Shown: positions 34,228 through 46,758, numbered from the stretch's first letter. The stretch: DNA of 49,538 nucleotides from Duganella callida (GCF_004614165.1 NZ_SPVG01000013.1:1-49538); one strand, 5' to 3'. Notes: generated by a model not told the origin, from the sequence alone. Program-made: numbers and translations.

Positions 34228-34432
34228 AACAAGACCTCCTCAGGCTATTACAAAAATTGGTAAGACTGCGATTTTCGCTTATTTCCGCATGTACAACCAA
34301 TATCTATTGTCACATATATCTAAAATAGTGTTTGGCAACACTGGGTGGCGGCTACTTTCCGTAGCTCAACGTATTATCAGCGCAACAATGCTACCGGCGT
34401 ATGACTTCGCCCTCTGCGACGCTGTGTCTCCC

Positions 34433-35218
34433 TCAATTCAGCTCATTGTGGTAATGGTAGTGCTCGGTCAGATACAGGCCGCGGCGCAATTCCACCGGCT
34501 TGTCGCCGTAGGTGAACGACACCCGCTCGGACGCCAGCAGCGGCGTGCTGGCGGCGATCTTCAGCAAGACGGCGTCCTCGGCGCTGGCGCAGACGGCGCG
34601 GATTTTTTCGGTGGCCCGTATCATGCGCGTGCCGAATTCCGACTCGAACAGCCCGTACATCGGACCCTTGTATTCTTCCAGCCGCTCGGCCGTCAATCCC
34701 TTGAAAGTGATACCCGGCAGCCACAGCTCTTCCAGAATCGTCGGCACGGCGTCGAAGGACTGTACACGCTTGACGAAAATCACGGCGTCGCCGGACTTGA
34801 GGTCGAGCAGGCGCGCGACGTCGGCCGGCGCGCGCATGCGCTTGACCTCGATGAACTGGCTGACGCCCGAATGCGGCACGCCCTCGTCCGGCACCAGCCG
34901 CAGGAAGCGGAACTGCGCGCGCTCCTCGTGGTGGGTGGCGACGAAGGTGCCCTTGCCCTGCTTGCGCATCACCAGGTTCTCCGCGGCCAGCTCGTCGATC
35001 GCCTTGCGCACGGTGCCCTGGCTGACCTTGTAGCGGTTGGCCAGCTCCACTTCGCTCGGGATCAGCTCGCCCGGCTTCCATTCGCCGGACTGCAGGCTCT
35101 GCGTTATGAGGGACTTGATTTGCTGGTAGAGAGGTGAAAAAGTAGGGGATGCTCCGCCCGCACCGCCGGCGCTGGCTGCGGCCATCATGCTGCTCGGATT
35201 GGTCGGTGCGGAACTCAT
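34433..35218 (-). CDS. GntR family (HutC/UTRA) transcriptional regulator
   Basis: 261 aa from ATG at 35218 (a GTG at 35236 in the same frame would add six residues). A low-complexity Ala/Gly/Ser leader precedes the winged-helix domain (about 30-100: PLYQQIKSLITQSLQSGEWK, LIPSEVELANRYKVSQGTVR, KQGKGTFVATH), then a UTRA effector-binding domain (SQFIEVKRMRAPADVARLLD to the C-terminus). It lies between the sdh operon and mdh and is transcribed away from mdh, an arrangement seen in other betaproteobacteria, so it probably controls TCA genes in response to a carboxylate. The palindrome at 35278-35293 is a likely operator. Confidence 0.88.
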   Translation of the reverse strand: MSSAPTNPSSMMAAASAGGAGGASPTFSPLYQQIKSLITQSLQSGEWKPGELIPSEVELANRYKVSQGTVRKAIDELAAENLVMRKQGKGTFVATHHEERAQFRFLRLVPDEGVPHSGVSQFIEVKRMRAPADVARLLDLKSGDAVIFVKRVQSFDAVPTILEELWLPGITFKGLTAERLEEYKGPMYGLFESEFGTRMIRATEKIRAVCASAEDAVLLKIAASTPLLASERVSFTYGDKPVELRRGLYLTEHYHYHNELN

Positions 35219-35277
35219 AGCCCGAGATTTCACCACAAAAGGCCGGTGCCGTCCAGAAAAAACGCCAAAAACTCCTC

Positions 35278-35293
35278 TGTCTTATATAAGACA
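35278..35293. promoter_or_regulatory. Palindromic operator candidate upstream of GntR gene and mdh
   Basis: TGTCTTATATAAGACA is a perfect 16-base palindrome, 60 bases from the GntR gene start and 165 bases from mdh, followed by a partial repeat of the half-site (CATAAGATA). Its size, symmetry and place fit a GntR-family operator for autoregulation and perhaps mdh control. Confidence 0.6.
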
Positions 35294-35457
35294 TAAGATA
35301 GGATTGACAGCCAGTGACAACCGGCCTACACTCCCCGCCGAACGCTTCCACATACATGATTCTAAGCGTTGATTTTTGCAGTATGATTACGGTTTCCCGG
35401 ACCGGCCACCGGTCCCGCGATTGAAGAACGATTTACTTCCCACATTGGAGATTCATC

Positions 35458-36447
<990 letters not shown>

Positions 36448-36494
36448 TCGTTCTTTCCGCACGTGGAACCGGTTAAACCGCCGATCCGCCGCAC

Positions 36495-36523
36495 CCGCCG
36501 CGCTGCCGAGAGCAGCGCGGCGG
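36495..36523 (+). terminator. GC-rich hairpin after mdh
   Basis: Perfect 12-base arms CCGCCGCGCTGC (36495-36506) and GCAGCGCGGCGG (36512-36523), loop of five, followed by TCGTTTC. It is a strong stem with a weak T tract, between mdh and the CitE-like gene, and it argues against a start for the latter upstream of it. Confidence 0.6.
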
Positions 36524-36546
36524 TCGTTTCATCCGATACCGACTGC

Positions 36547-37551
36547 ATGCATCCATCCGAGGTTTTATTCCAGGGTAATCTCCAGCCGACGCTGCTCCCG
36601 GCCTGCGACCACTACGCCGGCTCCGAGAAGCTGATGCGCAAATCGATCGCCCTGCAACAAGAACTTGGCCCCCTGTTCGACATCACCCTCGATTGCGAGG
36701 ACGGCGCCAGCGCCGGCAACGAGGAAGCCCACGCCCGCCTGGTGGCCGAACTGATCAACTCCGACGACAACCGTTTCAACCGCATCGGCGCGCGCGTGCA
36801 CGACGTGCACAGCCCGCATTTCGCCCGCGACGTCGAGCTGATCTGCGCCGCCGCCGCGCGCTTGGCCTATATCGTGGTGCCCAAGGTGAACGGCATCGAC
36901 GACACCGCCCGCGCCGTCAAGCACATCGGCGCCGCCGCCGCGCGCGCCGGCCGCCAGGACCTGCCGGTGCACGTGCTGATCGAAACCCACGGCGCCCTGC
37001 ACGACGTGTACGCCATCGCCGCCCTGCCCGAGGTGCAGTGCCTGTCGTTCGGCATCATGGACTTCGTCTCCTCGCACTACGGTGCGATTCCGGGCAGCGC
37101 GATGCGCACCCCGGGCCAGTTCACCCACCCGCTGGTGGTGCGCGCCAAGCTGGAAATCGCCGCCGCCTGCCACGCGCACGGCAAGGTGCCGTCGCACAAC
37201 GTCACCACCGAGATCAAGGATACCGCCGTGGCCGCCAACGATGCGCAGCGCGCCGCCGCCGAGTTCGGCTACACGCGGATGTGGAGCATCCATCCGAGCC
37301 AGATCAAGCCCATCATCAAGACGTTCACGCCGCGCCTGTCGGAAGTCAATGAGGCGGCCGCGATTCTGCATGAAGCTGCTGCTGTGCAATGGGGACCGAT
37401 TTCCCAGCACGGGCGCTTGCACGACCGCGCCAGCTATCGCTACTATTGGACCGTTTTACAACGCGCCCGACTGGCCGGCCTGACGCTGCCCGAGTCGGTG
37501 GCGCCGCTGTTCAACGGCACTTCGACCGCTCACCCTATGGAAGCACACTAA
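36547..37551 (+). CDS. HpcH/HpaI aldolase / citrate lyase beta-like (CitE-like) protein
   Basis: 334 aa from ATG at 36547; an upstream in-frame extension would run through the hairpin at 36495-36523 and is not conserved-looking. TIM-barrel C-C lyase of the CitE / malyl-CoA lyase superfamily: ITLDCEDGASAGNEEAHARL with the metal-binding acidic residues (E51, D52), RVHDVHSPHFARD, VPKVNG, HVLIETHGALHDV (metal Glu), and SFGIMDFVSSHYGAIPGSAM. It probably cleaves or forms a malyl-, methylmalyl- or citramalyl-CoA type bond. It lies between mdh and acnA, which suggests an organic acid substrate. Stop and next start overlap (TAATG). Confidence 0.88.
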   Translation: MHPSEVLFQGNLQPTLLPACDHYAGSEKLMRKSIALQQELGPLFDITLDCEDGASAGNEEAHARLVAELINSDDNRFNRIGARVHDVHSPHFARDVELICAAAARLAYIVVPKVNGIDDTARAVKHIGAAAARAGRQDLPVHVLIETHGALHDVYAIAALPEVQCLSFGIMDFVSSHYGAIPGSAMRTPGQFTHPLVVRAKLEIAAACHAHGKVPSHNVTTEIKDTAVAANDAQRAAAEFGYTRMWSIHPSQIKPIIKTFTPRLSEVNEAAAILHEAAAVQWGPISQHGRLHDRASYRYYWTVLQRARLAGLTLPESVAPLFNGTSTAHPMEAH

Positions 37552-38063
37552 TGTCCCTGACCAAATTACTCGCTGCCTGCAGCTTCGCCCTGGCCTCGCT
37601 GACGCTGGCCGCCGGCGCCCACGCCGACACCACCGCCGCTCCGGCCAAGAAAACCGTCAAGAAGGCGGCCGCCAGGAAGAAGACCGCCGAAAAGCCGGTG
37701 GAACCGAAGGCTCCCGATGAGGAAGCCGACGAGCCTTCGATCACCGACACCACCTCGGTCGACTTCGACTGCGAACTGGGCAACAAGATCACCATCTACA
37801 CCAACGCCGGCGACGACGCCCACATCGCGCTGCGCTGGAAGAAGCGTCTGCACCGCCTGACCCGCGTCGGCACCACCACCGGCGCCAACCGCTTCGAGAA
37901 CAAGCTGTACGGCCTGATCTGGATCGGCATCCCGGCCAAGGGCATGCTGCTGGACTCCAAGCAGAACCGCCAGCTGGCCAACGAGTGCCGCGACGCCGAA
38001 CAATCGAAAGCGGTGGCCGTGAACCAGGCGGCACCGGCCAGCAGCAAGGTCACCATTCAGTAA
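37551..38063 (+). CDS. Periplasmic protein with MliC-like domain
   Basis: 170 aa from ATG at 37551, overlapping the preceding stop by one base, so translation is coupled. Signal peptide to residue 25 (GAHA), a Lys/Ala/Pro-rich linker (about 26-62), then a domain 70-150 resembling MliC/PliC C-type lysozyme inhibitors: DFDCELGNKITIYTNAGDDA, RLHRLTRVGTTTGANRFEN, LYGLIWIGIPAKGMLLD, ending with Cys146, which could pair with Cys74. The KTVKKAAARKKT segment is histone-H1-like. Role as lysozyme inhibitor is inferred only from the domain pattern; its presence in a TCA cluster is by coupling to the CitE-like gene. Confidence 0.75.
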   Translation: MSLTKLLAACSFALASLTLAAGAHADTTAAPAKKTVKKAAARKKTAEKPVEPKAPDEEADEPSITDTTSVDFDCELGNKITIYTNAGDDAHIALRWKKRLHRLTRVGTTTGANRFENKLYGLIWIGIPAKGMLLDSKQNRQLANECRDAEQSKAVAVNQAAPASSKVTIQ

Positions 38064-38153
38064 CGGCAGTCCAGGACGGGCGCGCCGTCACGGGCGCCTT
38101 GAGCAACAAGGTTTAACTTCAATAATAGACGATACCCATCTGAAGGAGAGGTC

Positions 38154-40862
<2,709 letters not shown>

Positions 40863-40886
40863 TCGGTTAAGCAACGCACGCATGAG

Positions 40887-40911
40887 AAGCCGGGCTTGCC
40901 CGGCTTTTTTT
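40887..40911 (+). terminator. Rho-independent terminator of acnA
   Basis: Arms AAGCCGGGC (40887-40895) and GCCCGGCTT (40898-40906), two-base loop, followed by a T run to 40911. It lies 25 nt after the acnA stop. Confidence 0.92.
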
Positions 40912-41009
40912 ATGCACGTTTGCCGAATGATCTACAATAGGGCTCATAAGGGTTATCATCTGCATGACTGATCCGTTTTATTCACTTTTAATGAGACTCT
41001 TACCGCGCT

Positions 41010-42272
41010 ATGCGTCGCCCATCTAAAGCTTCATCCCACAAACTGTCCGCCGAGAGCCAGCGTCTCGCCACCTATGCCCAGGCCATCGGGCAGGCGGCCA
41101 GCCGTATCGAAGAGCGGGCCTGGGAACACACTCTCGATGCACAGCTCCAGAAACTGCTGAAGACCGGTCACCAGGACACCATCGACGCCACCCTCAACGC
41201 ACTGTTCAAGGAGGACCTGAACGCCTACGACGTGCTGATGGATGGCGTCGAGGCGGCCAGCGAATCGGGCAGCTTCACCATCGACACCGCCGACGGCGTG
41301 AGCAAGCCGTACGACGTGCTGCTGGTGGCCGCGCCCATCCTGGCCTGGACCCGCTTTGCCATCGCTTCCGGCGCGATCCCGGCGGACATCCTGCAGACCC
41401 TGTCGGCGCACTTCTCCGCCCACCTGCTGGCCGACGGCACGCAGATGGCCATGTCGCCCACCCTGTTCTCGATCGACCAACTGCCGCGCAGCCACGTCGA
41501 GACCTACGGCAAAGTGCACAAGCTGGCGCAGGCCGCCGTCAAGGGCACGCTGCTGAAGGCCGACAGCAAGGTGCCGGAGACGGCGCCCTTCCTGGCCGAC
41601 ACCCGCTATTTGCTGGTGGCCGTGGTGGCGCCGGCCGGCGCGCCGCTGTTCCGCTGGCAGATGGCCGAACTCCAGAACAACTACGCCGCCGAGCGCGCCA
41701 CCGCGCTGGAGCAGTGGCGCGCGCAGGCGGCGCCGACCGTCAGCCGTCTGCTGCCGGGCTGCGGCATCGAACTGCTGCTGCCGGAAGCGTACTACATGGC
41801 CTGCCGCGAAGCCGACAAGCAGATCCGTCCGGTGTCGATCCGCGCCGCCGTGCACTACCTGACCCATACGCTGGCGCTGGAACCGGGCGATCTGCGCGCC
41901 GTGATCGCCGGCTTCGGCGAGGAAAACGCCGACGGCCAGATCGACGAATACCGGGTGGCGTTCACCCAGCGTTCGTCGTCGGACGTGATCTACGGCGTGG
42001 TGTGGCCGCTGTACGGCCAGGAAGACGAGGAAGGCACGCCGGCGGAAGGTCCCGCCTCGGCCATTCCATCGCAGAAGCCGCTGACGCCGCTGGAAGAAAT
42101 CGTGCTGCACCTGAACGAGGCGGGCGTCACCCAGATCAAGAAGCATAACGAACGTTATGTGGTCGAGTTCTGCGACGACTGCGGCGCGCCGCTGTTCGCC
42201 GACCCGCTGGGCGAACTGGCGCACGCGGAAATGCCCGAGGATGCGCCGGTCGGCACCGAGCACTTCCATTAA
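41010..42272 (+). CDS. DUF2863 family protein
   Basis: 420 aa, cytosolic, no signal peptide. It begins MRRPSKASSHKLSAESQRLA and contains a conserved C-terminal segment EEIVLHLNEAGVTQIKKHNE, then VVEFCDDCGAPLFADPLGE. The sequence and length match the DUF2863 family, present as single copies in most Burkholderiales with no known function. A CxxC (CDDC) near the end could bind a metal. It is a monocistronic gene between terminators at 40887 and 42279. The only other clue is frequent conservation near TCA genes in this order. Confidence 0.85.
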   Translation: MRRPSKASSHKLSAESQRLATYAQAIGQAASRIEERAWEHTLDAQLQKLLKTGHQDTIDATLNALFKEDLNAYDVLMDGVEAASESGSFTIDTADGVSKPYDVLLVAAPILAWTRFAIASGAIPADILQTLSAHFSAHLLADGTQMAMSPTLFSIDQLPRSHVETYGKVHKLAQAAVKGTLLKADSKVPETAPFLADTRYLLVAVVAPAGAPLFRWQMAELQNNYAAERATALEQWRAQAAPTVSRLLPGCGIELLLPEAYYMACREADKQIRPVSIRAAVHYLTHTLALEPGDLRAVIAGFGEENADGQIDEYRVAFTQRSSSDVIYGVVWPLYGQEDEEGTPAEGPASAIPSQKPLTPLEEIVLHLNEAGVTQIKKHNERYVVEFCDDCGAPLFADPLGELAHAEMPEDAPVGTEHFH

Positions 42273-42278
42273 TAAAAC

Positions 42279-42305
42279 GCCCCTGTCCGCAAACAGGGGC
42301 TTTAT
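42279..42305. terminator. Bidirectional terminator between convergent genes
   Basis: Arms GCCCCTGT (42279-42286) and ACAGGGGC (42293-42300), loop CCGCAA, T-rich on the right (TTTATTTTT) and A-rich on the left. It ends the DUF2863 gene and overlaps the end of the 101-aa gene on the minus strand. Confidence 0.85.
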
Positions 42306-42607
42306 TTTTGCGCCGGCGGCGTGAGGTAGATTACGATCGGCTGCAGCGTCTGCTGTGGCTGCGTAGTTACCTGCGCCGGTGGCGGAACAGGCGCCTGCAC
42401 CACGACGGGAGTTTGCGGCGGCGAGGGCTTGAGCAACTGCCCCATCGCGGCGGCCAGCCCGCCGAAGCCAACAAACAAGCCGATCATGCTGCCAACCATC
42501 CACTTGTGTATATCGGCACGCAACGCTTCCACATCCGCCTTGGTTGCCAAGGTCGGCAATGTCGCATCGAAGCGCGCCTCCAGCGCGGTTTGCCGTTCGC
42601 TGTCCAT
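42302..42607 (-). CDS. Small single-pass membrane protein, unknown function
   Basis: 101 aa. An N-terminal amphipathic coiled coil (RQTALEARFDATLPTLATKADVEALRADIHKWM) is followed by one membrane helix (MIGLFVGFGGLAAAMGQLL) and a Pro/Gln/Val-rich tail likely on the other side of the membrane. The layout resembles small DUF1640- or phage-holin-accessory-like proteins, but I cannot assign a family. The stop overlaps the right shoulder of the terminator hairpin at 42279-42305. Confidence 0.65.
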   Translation of the reverse strand: MDSERQTALEARFDATLPTLATKADVEALRADIHKWMVGSMIGLFVGFGGLAAAMGQLLKPSPPQTPVVVQAPVPPPAQVTTQPQQTLQPIVIYLTPPAQK

Positions 42608-42635
42608 CCTTCCAGCTTAGGACAGAATGCCCGCC

Positions 42636-43100
42636 TTACCAAGTGGAGAACGGGTGCTTGATCAGGTTCGAGTTGAGGTAGCGCAGATCGTGCGTGACTT
42701 CCTCGCCGACCCAGTCCGGCTTGTCGAACTGCTGTTCTTCCGACTGCAGTTCGATCTCGGCCACAACCAGCCCGGCATTCACGCCGAGGAACTCATCCAC
42801 TTCCCACACATTGCCGGCGAATGCGATGCGGCGGCGGTACTTTTCGATCAGCGGCTGCTCGCACAGGCGGTCCAGCAGCTCGGCCGCCTCGGCGACCGGA
42901 ATCTCGTACTGCCACTCGCCGCGCGTGGCGCCCTGGTTGGCGCCCTTGATGGTCAGCACGCCGCGCTCGCCCTCGATGCGCACGCGCACCACGCGTTCCT
43001 TGTGCGACGACAGATAGCCCTGGCGGAAAAACACCGGCTCCCCCAGTTGCATCCAGCCGTCGCCCGACAGCAGGAACTTGCGCTCGATCTCGACGCCCAC
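42636..43100 (-). CDS. CYTH domain protein (triphosphate tunnel metalloenzyme)
   Basis: 154 aa, the size of single-domain CYTH proteins. The signature EIERKFL (4-10) at the N-terminus is followed by the alternating basic and acidic strands of the tunnel: QGYLS, RVVRVRIEGERGVLTIKG, RGEWQYEIPV, EKYRRRIAFAGNVWEVDEFL, LVVAEIEL. Members hydrolyse inorganic tripolyphosphate or bind organic triphosphates with a divalent metal. ATG at 43100 lies 2 nt after the stop of the M14 peptidase gene upstream, so the two are co-transcribed; why is unknown. Confidence 0.9.
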   Translation of the reverse strand: MGVEIERKFLLSGDGWMQLGEPVFFRQGYLSSHKERVVRVRIEGERGVLTIKGANQGATRGEWQYEIPVAEAAELLDRLCEQPLIEKYRRRIAFAGNVWEVDEFLGVNAGLVVAEIELQSEEQQFDKPDWVGEEVTHDLRYLNSNLIKHPFSTW

Positions 43101-43102
43101 GA

Positions 43103-44230
43103 TCAGTAATCGCCCAGCGACAGCAGGATGGGCTGCAGGATGGCCGCGCCCAGTGCAGCGCTGCGCGCGCCGTTCCAGCCGACGGCAGGATCGGGCAGAT
43201 CGGCGTTGTCCTTGAACGGCATCTCCAGCGTCAGCGCCAGGCAGCCGAAGTGATGACCGACGTACTTGGACGCCAAGGTCAGCATGTCTTCCTTGTACTT
43301 GCTGGCCGCGTAGCCCACCTTGTCCTGGAAGTCCGGCGAGGCGTTCTTGTAACGGTCGATGAAAGCCTGCTGCTTCTGGCGACGCTCGTCGCTGAAGTTC
43401 TCCAGCATCTCATTGCCGGCCACGAAATTGTACGGCAGCGCCTCGTCGCCGTGGATGTCGAAGAACATGTCGATGCCGGTTTCGTGCATCTTCTGCTTCA
43501 CGTACAGCACTTCCGGGCTGCGCTCGACCGATGGCGTCATCCACTCGCGGTTCAGATTGGCGCCGGCCGCGTTGGTACGCAGGTTGCCGCGCACCGAGCC
43601 GTCCGGATTCATGTTAGGCACGATGTAGAACACGCAGGTCTGCAGCAACTTGCGGGCGATCGGATTGGCGTCGTCCAGCAGCGCGTCGATCAGGCCTTCG
43701 ATAAACCACTCGGCCATCGATTCGCCCGGGTGCTGGCGCGCGATGAACCAGATCTTCTTTTCCGCTTCCGGCTTGCCGATCACCACCAGGTTCATGTCGC
43801 GGCCATCGACCGTCGAACCCAGATCGTGCACGCGCGCCAGCGGATGCTCACCCACTTCGCCCAGCAGACGCAGGTGACGCTCGAACGAATACGGCTCGAA
43901 GTAAGCGTAGTAGATGCTGTCGGTATCGGGCGTGTGGTTGATCGTCATGACCGCGCCATCGAACTTGGTCGGCACGCGGAACCAGTTTTCGGTGTCGTAG
44001 CTGGCCACCGCCTGGTAGTCTTCGTAGCCCTTGGCGTACGTCGCCTGGCCGGCGTTCAGGAAGCGCATGGTCAGCTTCTGGCCGCGCGCGCCCTGCACGC
44101 GGAAGTGGAACCACTGGTGAATGTCAGCGTGCGAGTCCTTGCGCAGATTCAGTTCGATGGTGTCGGCACTGTCCGCGCGCAGCACTTCAATGGCGCCCGA
44201 GTCGAAGTTCTGGCTGATTTTAATGGTCAT
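43103..44230 (-). CDS. M14 family carboxypeptidase, cytosolic CCP-like
   Basis: 375 aa zinc carboxypeptidase related to eukaryotic cytosolic carboxypeptidases. An N-terminal beta-sandwich (1-120: FDSGAIEVLRADSADTIELN, QWFHFRVQGARGQKLTMRFL) precedes the M14 fold: zinc ligands His167 and Glu170 in RQHPGESMAEW and His260 in FFDIHGDEALPYN, substrate Arg/Asn region NPDGSVRGNLRTNAAGANLN, and catalytic Glu336 in LTLEMPFKD. No signal peptide, so cytosolic. Substrate unknown. Precedes the CYTH gene by 2 nt. Confidence 0.9.
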   Translation of the reverse strand: MTIKISQNFDSGAIEVLRADSADTIELNLRKDSHADIHQWFHFRVQGARGQKLTMRFLNAGQATYAKGYEDYQAVASYDTENWFRVPTKFDGAVMTINHTPDTDSIYYAYFEPYSFERHLRLLGEVGEHPLARVHDLGSTVDGRDMNLVVIGKPEAEKKIWFIARQHPGESMAEWFIEGLIDALLDDANPIARKLLQTCVFYIVPNMNPDGSVRGNLRTNAAGANLNREWMTPSVERSPEVLYVKQKMHETGIDMFFDIHGDEALPYNFVAGNEMLENFSDERRQKQQAFIDRYKNASPDFQDKVGYAASKYKEDMLTLASKYVGHHFGCLALTLEMPFKDNADLPDPAVGWNGARSAALGAAILQPILLSLGDY

Positions 44231-44263
44231 GTTAATCCAATACTAAGGGTATGCTGATGACCA

Positions 44264-45757
44264 TTATTTTACCAGCATGCTTCCCTCTCGTTTATAGCGG
44301 GCATGCCACGACAATGCCTGCTCCAGCACGTGCGGCGTCTGGCCGCCGCCCAGCAGCGCTTCCTCGAAATAGGCGCGCAGCTGCGGGCGGTAGTCGGGAT
44401 GCGCGCAGTGTTCGATGATCAGCGGCGCGCGCTCGCGCGGCGCCAGGCCACGCAGGTCGGCTAGGCCCCATTCCGTCACCAGCACGTCGACATCGTGCTC
44501 GGTGTGATCGACGTGCGCGGCGAACGGCACCACGCTGGAGATCGCGCCATCCTTGGCCACCGACTTGCTGACGAAGATGGACAGCGCGCCGTTGCGGGCG
44601 AAGTCGCCCGAGCCGCCGATACCGTTCATCATGTGCGTGCCGCCGACGTGGGTCGAGTTGACGTTGCCGTAGATGTCGAACTCCAGCGCCGTGTTCAGCG
44701 CGATGATGCCGAGCCGGCGCACGATCTCGGGATGGTTGCTGATCTCCTGCGGCCGCAGCACGATGCGTTCGCGGTAGTTCTCGATGTTGCGCACGAACTT
44801 CTCGTGCATGGCCGCCGACAGCGTAATCGACGAGGCCGATGCCATGCTCAGCTGGCCGGAATCCAGCAGCTCGATGGCGCTGTCCTGCAGCACCTCCGAG
44901 TACATGGTCATGCTGCTGAACGGGGAATCGATCAGGCCATGCAGCACCGCGTTGGCGATGGTGCCGATACCGGCCTGCAAAGGCCGCAGCGACGGGTCCA
45001 TGCGCCCCGCCTTCACTTCGCCGTCCAGGAAGCCGATCACATGGCGCGCGATGGCGTCCGTTTCTTCGTCCGGCGGCAGCGCGTTGGACGGGCTGTCCGG
45101 GCTATCGGTGATGACGATGGCGGCGATGCGGTCCGGGTGCACCGGAATCGAAGTCCAGCCGATGCGCTGCCATGGCGTCAGCAGCGGAATCGCACTGCGG
45201 TGCGGGCGGTTGCCCGGCACGTAGATGTCGTGGAAGCCTTCCAGCGCCAGCGGTGCGCTCAGGTTGATCTCGACGATCACCTTGTCGGCCTGCTGCACGA
45301 AATTGGCCGTGTTCCCGACCGACATGGTGGGGATGATGCCGCCGTCGGGCGTGATCGCCACCGCCTCGATCACGGCGATATCGACCGCTTTGAGATCGCC
45401 GGCGCGCAGCTGTTCGGCCGTCTCGGACAAGTGCTGGTCGATGAACATCACCTCGCCCGCATTGATCTTGCGGCGCAGCGCGGCGTCGGCCTGGAACGGC
45501 ATGCGGCGCGCGACCACGCCGGCGTTGGCCATCAGGCCGTCGCTGTCATTGCCAAGCGAGGCGCCGGTCAGCAGGGTCAGATGCAGCGGCGTCTGGCGCG
45601 CACGCTCCACCAGCGCGGCCGGCAGCGCCTTGGCGTCGCCGGCGCGGGTGAAACCGCTCATGCCGACGGTCATGCCGTCCCTGAACAGCTGCGCGGCCTG
45701 CGCGGCGCTCATCAGTTTATTCATCAGCGCCGGACGGCGTATACGGTCTTCATACAT
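44264..45757 (-). CDS. Acetyl-CoA hydrolase/transferase family (acetate/succinate CoA-transferase)
   Basis: 497 aa. Class I CoA-transferase related to acetate:succinate CoA-transferase (AarC/ScpC-like). N-terminal GMTVGMSGFTRAGDAKALPAAL, then GFHDIYVPGNRPHRSAIPLL, GIGTIANAVLHGLIDSPFSS and the catalytic Glu288 in YSEVLQDSAIELLDSG; C-terminal GGSGDFARNGALSIFV and RGLAPRERAPLIIEHCAHPDY. With succinyl-CoA as donor it could offer a route from succinyl-CoA to succinate. ATG at 45757. It is divergent from a LysR-type gene 89 bases away, its probable regulator. Confidence 0.9.
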   Translation of the reverse strand: MYEDRIRRPALMNKLMSAAQAAQLFRDGMTVGMSGFTRAGDAKALPAALVERARQTPLHLTLLTGASLGNDSDGLMANAGVVARRMPFQADAALRRKINAGEVMFIDQHLSETAEQLRAGDLKAVDIAVIEAVAITPDGGIIPTMSVGNTANFVQQADKVIVEINLSAPLALEGFHDIYVPGNRPHRSAIPLLTPWQRIGWTSIPVHPDRIAAIVITDSPDSPSNALPPDEETDAIARHVIGFLDGEVKAGRMDPSLRPLQAGIGTIANAVLHGLIDSPFSSMTMYSEVLQDSAIELLDSGQLSMASASSITLSAAMHEKFVRNIENYRERIVLRPQEISNHPEIVRRLGIIALNTALEFDIYGNVNSTHVGGTHMMNGIGGSGDFARNGALSIFVSKSVAKDGAISSVVPFAAHVDHTEHDVDVLVTEWGLADLRGLAPRERAPLIIEHCAHPDYRPQLRAYFEEALLGGGQTPHVLEQALSWHARYKREGSMLVK

Positions 45758-45846
45758 GGTGGTTCTCCTCGTTCTTTTGTTTCAGTATAGAATCAGAGAA
45801 ACCGTCGTCTTATGACTTAAATTCTCATTCTCCAGTCGTTTTATTC

Positions 45847-46758
45847 ATGGACCTGCGATCGCTGCGCTACTTCGTCGAGACCGTCCGTCTGAACAGTTTT
45901 ACGCAGGCGGCGGAGTCGCTGCACGTCACCCAGTCCACCATCAGCAAGATGGTGCGCCAGCTGGAAGAGGAAACCGGCGCCCAGCTGCTGGTGCGCGACG
46001 GCCGCAAGCTGACGCTGACCGACACCGGCCAGGTGGTCCATGCGCGCGGGATCGAAATGCTGGCCACCATGCGCCAGCTGGCGGTGGAGATACGCGACAC
46101 GCAGGCGGCGGAGCGCGGCCAGCTGACGGTCGGCATCCCACCCATGATCAACCTGCTGTTCACGCCCGTGCTGAAAGCCTTCCGCCAGCGCCATCCCAAC
46201 ATCGTGCTGACCTTGCGGGAAGACGCCGGCCAGGCCATCGAACGTCAGGTGGCGCAGGGCGAGCTTGAAATCGGCCTGACGGTGCTGCCGGCAGATCCGG
46301 AACTGGGGCTGGAATGTTCGCCGATTGCCAGCTATCCGGTGTGGGCGCTGGCGGCGCGCGGCACTTTTCAGAAGAACCGCTCGGCGATCAGACTGAAATC
46401 GCTGGCGGGCACGCCGCTGGTGCTGCTGAAGGACGATTTCGCCATGACGCGCGCGCTGCGCAAAGCCTTTGCCGCGGCGGGCTTCGAACCGCAGATCGCC
46501 GCGCAGAGCGGCCAGTGGGACTGGCTGGTGGCCATGGCCTCCGCCGGCATGGGCGTGGCGCTGCTGCCCGAACCGTTCATCCATCGGCTGGCCATCGGCC
46601 ATCTGGACGCGGTGCGGCTGGAGCCGGAACTGCCATGGCAGCCGGCCCACGTCTGGCGCGGCAGCTACCTGTCGCACGCGGCGCGGGCCTGGCTGGACAT
46701 CTGCCAGGAGATGCTCAGCAATGTTCCGGCAGGCGGTGGATCGCGATCCCCTCGATAG
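45847..46758 (+). CDS. LysR family transcriptional regulator
   Basis: 303 aa. The winged helix-turn-helix (residues 1-60: MDLRSLRYFVETVRLNSFTQ, AAESLHVTQSTISKMVRQLE) is followed by the periplasmic-binding-protein-like effector domain (QLTVGIPPMINLLFTPVLKA, LVLLKDDFAMTRALRKAFAA, VAMASAGMGVALLPEPF). It is divergent from the CoA-transferase gene across 89 bases, the classic LysR arrangement, so it probably controls that gene. Its last 44 bases overlap the convergent patatin-like gene. Confidence 0.93.
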   Translation: MDLRSLRYFVETVRLNSFTQAAESLHVTQSTISKMVRQLEEETGAQLLVRDGRKLTLTDTGQVVHARGIEMLATMRQLAVEIRDTQAAERGQLTVGIPPMINLLFTPVLKAFRQRHPNIVLTLREDAGQAIERQVAQGELEIGLTVLPADPELGLECSPIASYPVWALAARGTFQKNRSAIRLKSLAGTPLVLLKDDFAMTRALRKAFAAAGFEPQIAAQSGQWDWLVAMASAGMGVALLPEPFIHRLAIGHLDAVRLEPELPWQPAHVWRGSYLSHAARAWLDICQEMLSNVPAGGGSRSPR

